From CAZVCG01 sp964649675 (GTDB lineage Bacteria > Pseudomonadota > Alphaproteobacteria > UBA9219), in contig CAZYPX010000050.1 of the NCBI GenBank assembly GCA_964649675.1, forward strand, positions 1 through 12,621: a DNA stretch of 12,621 bases, in the 5' to 3' direction. Positions 6,037 to 12,621 of this stretch are shown here, one piece after another. Position 1 is the first letter of the stretch. Each line of letters starts with the position of its first letter. Both the position numbers and the translations under genes were made by a program. The notes beneath the pieces were generated by a model that saw only the letters and a list, made by a program, of their open reading frames with translations, had not been told where the DNA came from and ran no database searches.

Positions 6037-6537
6037 ATGGGAACGGTTTTCAAAAGGTTTTTTGTTTTTGCCGCGCTTGCGCCTTTTTTGGCGCCCCATG
6101 GCGCTTTAGCGGACGACGGCATCACCATCACGGAAGCCCAGACGCTTACCTTTCCCAAAATGGGCGTGCCCACGCAAGGCAGCGTGAACCTGAGCGTGAG
6201 TCCGTTGAATTCCGTGACATCCGGCACCGCCGAGATCATCTCGGGCACGGCGAGCCGGGGCCAGTACAACCTTTCCATCGCCCCCGAAGGTGATCCGGTG
6301 TCTATTTCCATCGACATATCCGGCGTCGATACGGGCCATTCGGGCCTGACGCTCGACAACTTCAAGGGCTATTACGCCAACCAGACGATCGACAGCTTTC
6401 CGAGCGCGACCCTGCCCCTGCCGCAAACCGCGCCAGCGAGCACGCCCCTTTACCTCGGCGCGAGGCTGACCGCCAACGCAAGCGTCGTGCACGGAACCTA
6501 TAACGCAGGCTTTTCGATAACGGTTTTCATCCAATAA
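6037..6537 (+). CDS. Second DUF4402-type fimbrial subunit
   Basis: This is a 166-residue secreted protein. The ATG at 6037 is preferred over the in-frame GTG at 6001 because the GTG lies inside the terminator preceding this gene, and because the sequence from 6037 gives a clean signal peptide (FKRFFVFAALAPFLAPHGALA) cleaved after Ala25 before DDG. The mature chain starts ITITEAQTLTFPKMGVPTQG and ends LYLGARLTANASVVHGTYNA then GFSITVFIQ, the opening and closing strands of the DUF4402 fold (final Gly-x-Tyr-x-x-x-Phe-x-x-x-Val). Unlike the pilin it has no cysteine. Expected to be a minor or tip subunit, or the base of the fibre. The stop is 17 bases before the chaperone start, so both are co-transcribed, probably by read-through of the terminator. 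No strong ribosome-binding site is seen. Confidence 0.8.
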   Translation: MGTVFKRFFVFAALAPFLAPHGALADDGITITEAQTLTFPKMGVPTQGSVNLSVSPLNSVTSGTAEIISGTASRGQYNLSIAPEGDPVSISIDISGVDTGHSGLTLDNFKGYYANQTIDSFPSATLPLPQTAPASTPLYLGARLTANASVVHGTYNAGFSITVFIQ

Positions 6538-6554
6538 ACATGAGGACAACAAAC

Positions 6555-7394
6555 ATGAATCTTCGCCGCATCGCCGCCCTATGCTTCCTGTGCCTGCCGT
6601 TCATGGCCGCCCACGGCGCCGAAGCTCGCAACGCCGAAATGCTTTTGTCGCCGACGCGCGTTGTCCTTGAAGGGACAAGCCGTTTCGCGACCGTGACCGT
6701 AAGAAACACCGGAAGCGCCACGGGACGCTACAAAATCGACATCGTCGACGCCCACATGGGCGAAAACGGCGCCATCAAGCTGCGCGACGACGGCGGCAAG
6801 GAGGAATTCTCGGCCATGGACATGCTGAGCCTTTCGCCGCGCAACATAACCTTGAAGCCCGACGAAAGCCAGACCGTCCGGATTTTGGTCAAAGCCAAGA
6901 GCGACATGCCTGACGGCGAATACCGTTCGCACCTGCAGGTCAAGATCACGGAGAGCGATCTCGACCCCGATGGCAACCGGCCTTCGCCCGAAGGCGCGAA
7001 CATCGTCCTGAAACCCAAGATGACGACGGTCATTCCCGTCATCATACGCAAAGGCAAAACCGACTATAAGGTCTCCATCGAAGACGCAAGCGTCGGCATA
7101 GGCGGAGGCGACGGAAAGCAAATTCCAAACGTCAAGGTCGTGTTCGGCTTTTCGGGCAACCGCTCGGTGCTGGGCGACGTCAAGGTGACGCACGTTTCCC
7201 CCGACGGCAAAGATACCCAATTGTCGTTTTTCCGAGGCATCGCCATTTACCGAGGCGTCGCGAGGCGCGAACAGACCGTCGCGCTCGACGTTCCCGATGG
7301 CGTCGATATAAGCAAGGGCCGCCTGCGCATCGCCTTCATGTCGCAGGAGAACGAAGGCAGTCAGGTGCTGGCGGAAAAAGAAACCCCTCTTTAG
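6555..7394 (+). CDS. PapD-like periplasmic fimbrial chaperone
   Basis: This is a 279-residue periplasmic chaperone that would hold pilus subunits by donor-strand complementation and hand them to the usher. The ATG at 6555 is chosen because GAGGA lies 8-9 bases upstream, overlapping an earlier in-frame ATG at 6540. Residues 1-24 form a signal peptide (RRIAALCFLCLPFMAAHGAEA). Domain 1 (about 28-160) shows LLSPTRVVLEG, with Arg35 at the place of the conserved PapD Arg8, then FATVTVRNTG and SPRNITLKPDESQTVRILVK (93-113). It closes with DGEYRSHLQVKI (120-131). Domain 2 runs from about 160 to the end (VIPVIIRKG onward). It is larger than classical PapD chaperones (about 220-240), resembling chaperones that accompany DUF4402 subunits. 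A Csu-type chaperone is the closest named comparison, at domain level only. The usher-like gene follows after 155 bases. Confidence 0.87.
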   Translation: MNLRRIAALCFLCLPFMAAHGAEARNAEMLLSPTRVVLEGTSRFATVTVRNTGSATGRYKIDIVDAHMGENGAIKLRDDGGKEEFSAMDMLSLSPRNITLKPDESQTVRILVKAKSDMPDGEYRSHLQVKITESDLDPDGNRPSPEGANIVLKPKMTTVIPVIIRKGKTDYKVSIEDASVGIGGGDGKQIPNVKVVFGFSGNRSVLGDVKVTHVSPDGKDTQLSFFRGIAIYRGVARREQTVALDVPDGVDISKGRLRIAFMSQENEGSQVLAEKETPL

Positions 7395-7450
7395 CCATAT
7401 CAACGCGCCCGCGCACTATATCGCCAGCGCATCATTCCGTTAGCATCCTA

Positions 7451-7472
7451 GCCGAATCGCGTGGCCGAATCG
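7451..7472. repeat. Short direct repeat upstream of the usher-like gene
   Basis: GCCGAATCG occurs at 7451-7459 and 7464-7472 (13-base period). The inverse core GATTCG recurs at 7534-7539 inside a near-tandem pair CTTGATCCGG / CTTGATTCGA (7521-7540). The 155-base gap before the usher-like gene holds these and no other clear signal. They may be half-sites for a regulator; chance is not excluded. Confidence 0.3.
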
Positions 7473-7549
7473 GAGTCTATGGATTAGTCAGGAGAGTCCT
7501 TGCACGACCCTTCTTAAAGACTTGATCCGGCTTGATTCGAGCCTTGCGC

Positions 7550-10500
7550 ATGCACCTGAGCGATGGCCATAACGTTGTACCAACGGCGCCCGTAAAACGC
7601 GGGCGCACGGAACGGCGCCGCAGAAAAAAATGGACCGGCGCCAGCGCCTCGGCCATGACGGCGGCTCTGCTTTCGTGCTCAAGCTTTCCGGCTCTGGCCG
7701 ATGACCATCCTTCGCCGGACGCGGGCGACGGCGGCGCAGGATTGAGCCTGAGCATCCCGACAACGGTCGCGCCTTCGTGGAAAGGGCCGGAACGCGAAAA
7801 GCCCTGGCAGTACCTTTTCCTGCGCCCGCGCGTGAAAGACCTGCCGCCCGGGGATTTTTTTGTCGAGGCGATCGACATGCCCGGCCATTTGTTCCTGACT
7901 CTCGACGATGTCGCGCGCGTTCTTGACTTCGCCATCACGGTAGATCACGACGGCGCGGCGGCCTCGGGCTTTTTCATCGCGCCGGAAAACGTCTTCCGCC
8001 TCGATGCGGAAAAGGGCCTCGCTCAGGTCGGCGACAAGGATTTTTCGCTGACTCACGAGACCTTTCGCCGCCACAACGGCCAGTTCTACGTGAGCACCAA
8101 GGCTCTGGCCTCGTGGTTCGGCATCAACACCCAGGTCGACCGCGAAGAGGGCGCGATACGTTTTTTCACCGACACACTCCTTCCGCGCGAAGAACGGCAA
8201 AAGCGCCATAAAAAGTGGTCGCTTTTGGCCGAGGCGTACGACATCAACGGCGTATCGCCGCTTCTGGCCGAAAAAATCCACAACCCCGGCGCGAACCTCG
8301 CGAAGCCTTTGCCTTTTCTGGGACGCGCGGCGGGCGCGCCGCAGGACGGACAGGCCGTCAACGTCCATACCTTGAGCGGCGAAGCTCCCGCCGGTCATGA
8401 CATCGAATTGTATCGCGACGGCGCGTTGATCGCCGCGAAAACCGTCAGCGGCGACGGACGCTACGCCTTTCCCAACATTCCCCTGAAGTCCGGCGTGAAC
8501 ACGTTCACGATAGCCTTTTACGGACCGCAGGGCCAACGATGGGAAAAAACCGAAGCCGTCACTTCGGCCTATTTCGACGCGACGATCGCGCATGACGGCA
8601 CCGCCGCCGCGCAAGAGGCCGCTTCGCCTGCGCCGGAAACGGCAAGGACAGAAGCGGCAAAACCGCACGCGCCCCTGCCGAAAGAGGCTGCCGCGCAAAA
8701 AGCCGATACGAAGGAGGTCACGGAACAACCGGCCGCCGCCTTGCGGAACTGGAGCGAGCTTGCCATCGTGCGCGGGCACGCAAGCTTGGGCAGCGTCGAA
8801 AGCATCGTGCAAGCGCAAGGAACGTTCGTGCGTCTGGACAGACTTCTGGGATCGCTCGGGATCGCCTACAGGCGGCCCGACAAAACCGATGCGCTCGAAA
8901 TCGTTTTCGCCGACGGCCGGAAAACGTTGCTCGACATCTCGAAAAACGCCTATGTCGAGGACGGACGCGAGTCCTCCCTGTACGCCAACGACGCCATCCA
9001 CGACGACGGCAAGATTTACGCGAACGTCACTCTCTTAAACAGGATGCTCGCGCCGTTGCAGTTCATCGAAAATCTCGCCGCGCGTTCGATCGACGTAGCG
9101 GACGCAAGCGGCGGACTGGCCGCTTTGTGGAGCGAAAAAAAGCTCGAGCCCGACGACGTGGCTCCGGCCCCAATGGCCGCGCCCGCGATCCCCGTCATCA
9201 TCGACGACTCCTCGGGACGGCAGGGAACGTCGGGAACGCCCCTGCCCGAGCAAACGCGCGAAACCACCGACGTTCTCCGCATCGAGGACAAACCCGACGC
9301 CGCCGGCATCAGGCTTGACGCCGCGCTTGAGGACGCGAAGCCGCCGGAGACAAAGGACGACAAGGGCCAGCAGCGAGCCGAAGCGCCTCCCGAAGCGAAG
9401 GAAAGAGCCGACGCGGAACAGCCGGACGCGCCGACGCAAAGCGAGGAGATCCTCATCCTTCAGCCGCGCATCAAAAGGCTTCCGGCAACGCAGGATTTCA
9501 TCGAAGCGTTGGACGCCGGAGGCCGCGTTTTCCTGCCGCTGAACGATCTTGCGCAAATGCTGGAGTTTCCGATCAAGGTCAACGCGGCGCTGGGCACGGC
9601 CGAAGGATTCTTTCTGAGTCCGGAAAACGATTTCCGGCTGGACGTGGCCGCGCAGACCGTGAAAATCGGGAAAGACGTTCTCAAGCTCGACGCGAAGGAC
9701 GTAATCGCGCGCGACGGGCAAATTTTCGTAAGCGACGACGCTTTCAACGTATGGTTCGGCATCCGCGCCGAGGTCGATCGCAAATTCGCGACCGTCCACT
9801 TGACGACTGACAGGCTCCTTCCGCAGGAAGAGCGCGAAGAACGCCAAAAACGATGGCACAAGCTGATCAACACAGTGGAATCCCGTCACGAGGCGTATCC
9901 CGTTCTTGACAACCCGTATGAAGCCCTTGGCCGTCCGGCCATCGACGTGAACCTCGGCTCGCAGTACGCCCGAAACCGCGAGTCGGGCGGCGCGGCGCGC
10001 GCACGGCAAAATCCGGTTGGGGATTACAACGTTCAGGGGTCGGCCGACATCGCCTACATGACGGGACAATTTTACGCGCAAGGATCTTCAAGCGGAAGGC
10101 TTATCGACACATTGCGCGGACAATTAGGCCGGAAAGATCCGTCCTCCAACCTTTTGGGACCCTTGCGCGCCACGGAATTCGCCATGGGCGATGTCACCTC
10201 GCCCTCCATCTCGCTCGTGACCTCGAACGCGCTGGGCCGCGGCGCGTTCGTCTCGAATCGCGACTTAAGCTCGCCGGAAAACTTCGACGTGCGAACCTTT
10301 ACGGGCGACTCGGTGCCGGGCTACGAAGCCGAGCTTTACAGAAACAACGTTTTGATCGCTTTCCAGACCGTCGGGCCCGAAGGACGCTATACCTTTAACG
10401 ACATCCCCATCCTTTACGGCGAAAATATTTTCCGCATCGTCTTTTACGGGCCGCAGGGCCAACGGGAAGAACGGGTCGAAACCGTTTCGGCGTTGAGCGC

Positions 10501-10802
10501 GCTTTTGAAGGAAAACCAGTTCGTCTACACGTTCGGCGCGGAAGAGCGCGGCGTAAGCCTCGCGCCCATCGGAAAGACGAGCACGGCGAACGTCTTTATG
10601 CCGCCCGGGCTTCAGGCAACCGGCAGCGTCCGCTATGGCCTGACGCGCGACATCACGATTGGCGCCGCCATGGCGCAAACAAAGCTGAGCGACGGCGACC
10701 ACCGCTACGCCTCCGCCACGGCGGCAGCGAACAGCGAAGGCGCGCTGCCCGAGGCCAGCGGCGACCGCGACAGCGGCACGCGCGGCCCGGCGCCCAGCTT
10801 GT
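7550..10802 (+). CDS. Usher-like outer-membrane protein, 5' part (gene continues past the gap)
   Basis: This is the first 1084 codons of one large gene that continues at 10813-12455 after the N gap. The start is uncertain: ATG 7550 and TTGs at 7532 and 7544 are the only choices after the stop at 7523, and none has a ribosome-binding site. The n-region is long and basic, and the signal peptide ends at PALA, residue 50. Module 1 (87-222), module 2 (631-771) and a diverged copy (398-519) share a fold-like pattern resembling amine-oxidase N1 or stalk domains. Shared motifs are GFF-PEN-FRLD, WFGI and LLP-EER. Plug-like units sit at 275-337 and 917-979, each with FYGPQGQR, similar to the plug of fimbrial ushers. 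Barrel strands begin near 794 (FAMGDVTSP, GRGAFVSNR). Residues 340-400 and 530-635 are Ala/Glu/Pro-rich linkers. Expected role is outer-membrane assembly and export of the DUF4402 fibre. The family identity is inferred from context and plug/barrel pattern. Confidence 0.8.
7808..8215 (+). repeat. Internal protein module, copy 1
   Basis: Encodes residues 87-222 of the usher-like protein. It matches copy 2 (9440-9862) at many positions, including GFFIAPENVFRLD against GFFLSPENDFRLD and WFGI followed by VDR. A diverged copy lies at 8741-9106. Confidence 0.75.
8372..8560 (+). repeat. Plug-like motif, copy 1
   Basis: Encodes 63 residues of which about half (32 by my count) match the copy at 10298-10486 without gaps. 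At the DNA level 8515-8538 and 10441-10464 differ at one base of 24. In this copy the barrel-start segment that separates module and plug in the second copy is missing. Confidence 0.75.
9440..9862 (+). repeat. Internal protein module, copy 2
   Basis: Encodes residues 631-771 of the usher-like protein, the copy directly preceding the barrel. It is homologous by eye to 7808-8215 and ends with the same charged helix (LLPQEEREERQKRW against LLPREERQKRHKKW). Confidence 0.75.
10298..10486 (+). repeat. Plug-like motif, copy 2
   Basis: Second copy of the unit at 8372-8560, here in the expected place for an usher plug, after the first barrel strands. It carries ELYRNNVLIAFQTV, GRYTFNDIP and FYGPQGQRE. 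Confidence 0.75.
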
Positions 10803-10812
10803 NNNNNNNNNN
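10803..10812. other. Assembly gap (10 N)
   Basis: Ten N bases break the usher-like gene. The open frame before the gap and the frame that encodes barrel sequence after it differ by one, so ten cannot be the true length if the gene is intact. The real missing length should be a multiple of three. The size is unknown and may be much larger than ten. Confidence 0.97.
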
Positions 10813-12455
10813 GAACGCGCCGCGTCCATGACGACGTCTATGATCTGGCCCACGCCGGCCCCCCCCCCGACATCGGCACGGGCGGATCGGCGGCAAGCTT
10901 TTCAGGTCTCGGCGGATTCGAAGGCGTAAGCCTGCGCGCCAAATACCGCCGGTTCAGCGGATTCGTCAGCGAGTCGGTGAACAACCTCGACACGCCCCTG
11001 ACCTCCGACGCGAGCGTGGACGTGAACACGCAACTGCTTTTGCCCGTTATCGGCGGCTACAGCGTCGGCTTTTCGGCGCTTCGCGAGGCTTTCGTGAACC
11101 CCGTGCGCGCGCCGCGCCATACGTTCGGCTGGCGTTCGTCGAAAAGTTTCTGGGGCTTGAGCCTCACCAACACCGTCAACTACATCGCCGACGAAAACAC
11201 GCGCTGGCAAAACATGTTCGGCGTCCAGACGCGCCTGTGGGACATCGATTGGCGCACCGTGGGAACCTATGAGATGAAGCCGACGCGGCAATTCCGCAAC
11301 CTCAGCTTTTCGGCGGATTACAGACTCGCGGACAGGCTTTCGGGCAAGTCGATCTTTGAAAAGGATTTGTCCGAGACGGGCCGCACGACGTTCGGGCAAA
11401 GCTTGAATTGGGACTTTGACAGCTTCCGCCTGAGCTTTAACGGGCAGATGGACAACAGCAAAAACATTTCGGTCGGTCTGAACCTGATCTTTTCGATCAA
11501 CCACGACCCCGCCGCGAAGACATGGCGCATGCATCCGCAGCAGGCGTCGAGCGGCGGCGCCATCGCGGGCCGCGTTTTCGTGGACGAAAACAACAACAAC
11601 GTCTATGACGAAGGCGAAAAAATCGTTCCGGAAGCCAAGGTCAGGGTGAACCGCCTTCTGACCAAGGCCGACAAGGACGGGTATTTCATCGCGCCGGTCA
11701 CGCCGCACGAACCGGCGCGCGTGGAGCTGGACACAAGCTCCATAGCCGACCCCTTGCTCACGCCGTTGGCCAAAGGCTATCAGGTGAACACGCGGCCCGG
11801 AAATACCGTCGTCGCCGATTTTCCCTTGACCTATACCACCGTCATCGACGGAACCGTTTTCTTCAATGACGGCAAAGACGTAAAGCGGGAAATGGGCGAC
11901 GTTGTGGTCGAGTTGCAGGACAAGGACGGCAAGCCTCTGCGCCGCGTGCTGAGCGGCCTGGACGGCTATTTCAGTATCGACAAAGTCGCCATCGGCGAAT
12001 ACTGGCTAAGCGTCGCCGACGAAGCCCTTGCCGCCGTCAACGCCAACGTAGAGAGCAAAGTTCACATCAAGATCGACGAGATCGACGCGTTCCTGACGGG
12101 CAAGGACATCGTGTTGCGCCAGAAAGAAGTTTTGAACGGCCCGCCCGTTTTCGACGATATGACGGATACGCGCGCCCCTGCGGAAGCCCAGCCGGACACC
12201 GCCAAGACGGGCGCGAACGATCCCGAAGCCGCCACGGAAAACGAAAGCGGGCGTGACGACAGCCTGAAAAAAACGTTGAACCATTACGCCCCGCCGTCAT
12301 GGCCTGGACTCGAAGCCTATGCGGCGGAACGGCCCGCCGAAGACACCATAAGCGCGCTCACAGGACATAAAGAAAATGGCGGCGCCATATCCGCGTTACC
12401 GAGCCGCGAAGAAACGCAGGCCGAGCAAGAGGCGGCCACGGAAATTTTACCTTAA
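10813..12455 (+). CDS. Usher-like outer-membrane protein, 3' part with SdrD-B-like domains
   Basis: This continues the gene interrupted at 10803. The coding frame (first full codon 10815) is open from the gap to TAA at 12453, giving 546 residues; a GTG at 10977 is only an internal codon. Segment residues 30-230 alternate as outer-membrane beta-strands (GVSLRAKYRRFSGF, GYSVGFSALREAF, NLSFSADYRLADR, SFRLSFNGQMD, NISVGLNLIFSI). Then comes an SdrD-B-like domain from about 11556, with the calcium-loop-like GRVFVDENNNNVYDEGE. A second beta-sandwich resembling carboxypeptidase regulatory domains follows from about 11841 (VIDGTVFFNDGK, LSGLDGYFSIDKVAIGEYWL). Together they may replace the C-terminal domains of classical ushers. 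The last 100 residues are an acidic, Pro/Ala-rich tail without structure. A C10 run at 10859-10868 encodes Gly-Pro-Pro-Pro. The protein would have about 1630 residues plus the gap. Confidence 0.82.
10859..10868 (+). repeat. Homopolymeric C10 tract inside the usher-like gene
   Basis: Ten consecutive cytosines read GGC CCC CCC CCC GAC in frame, 46 bases after the gap. Gain or loss of one base would shift the frame and truncate the barrel. Confidence 0.7.
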
Positions 12456-12576
12456 GCGAAAATTTTTTAGTCTATTGCGCCGCACAAAAACGAACGCCGT
12501 TAACCACGTTGAAGCCGCCCACACCCTGTTTTTGGAAGAGACTAAACAAGCGCCTGTTTTTTATTAAAAAAAGATA

Positions 12577-12621
12577 ATGCAACTAAAGCCGCGCTTTTCC
12601 GTATGGTTACGTTATGATATT
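12577..12621 (+). CDS. Possible start of a further gene, cut by the window end
   Basis: An ATG at 12577 opens a frame of 15 codons (MQLKPRFSVWLRYDI) that runs to the last base. It follows 121 bases of AT-rich spacer after the usher-like gene, with TTATTAAAAAAAGATA directly upstream and no clear ribosome-binding site. The sequence is too short to recognise, and chance is quite possible. Confidence 0.25.
   Translation, partial: MQLKPRFSVWLRYDI

Noticed and set aside
7679..9001. A 440-codon minus-strand frame opposite the usher-like gene
   Set aside because: It mirrors the GC-rich codon pattern of the plus-strand gene, has no recognisable domain, and conflicts with the well-supported forward reading.
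1..12621. CRISPR arrays, tRNA or rRNA genes, transposases
   Set aside because: No regularly spaced repeats, no tRNA T-arm or rRNA-like segments, and no transposase or integrase sequence could be read in either strand.

Overview
The window looks like a stretch of an alphaproteobacterial chromosome, probably from a metagenome or draft assembly (one 10-N gap). The evidence is an alphaproteobacterial-type RecX, a TIGR02300/FYDLN-type zinc-ribbon protein divergent from aroA, and an AroA that follows the CP4-like class II pattern almost residue for residue. All assignments come from reading the sequence; no database search was run.

Layout: (1) 126-1222, a small His/Arg-rich putative lipoprotein followed by recX. 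(2) 1223-2819, an AT-richer stretch with two inverted repeats, then two tandem genes I do not recognise (141 and 284 codons), which look like an accessory insertion. (3) 3028-4844, a divergent housekeeping pair: the zinc-ribbon protein on the minus strand and aroA on the plus strand. (4) 4845-5406, a long non-coding stretch ending in a structured leader in front of a pilin gene. (5) 5407-12455, a chaperone-usher-like surface-fibre locus: a DUF4402-type pilin, a strong intrinsic terminator, a second DUF4402-type subunit, a PapD-like chaperone, and a very large usher-like outer-membrane protein interrupted by the assembly gap. (6) Possibly the first 15 codons of another gene at the window end.

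How the surface locus would work (inference from family knowledge): the two DUF4402 proteins carry signal peptides and are fibre subunits, the chaperone holds them in the periplasm, and the large protein is the outer-membrane assembly platform. The leader can form two mutually exclusive stems, one covering the GGG of the pilin Shine-Dalgarno sequence. The terminator after the pilin would make pilin transcripts outnumber those for the second subunit and chaperone. The usher-like protein is unusual: it has three related periplasmic modules, a duplicated plug-like motif, SdrD-B and carboxypeptidase-regulatory-like domains after the barrel, and a run of ten cytosines inside the barrel-coding region that could be a phase-variation tract or an assembly artefact.
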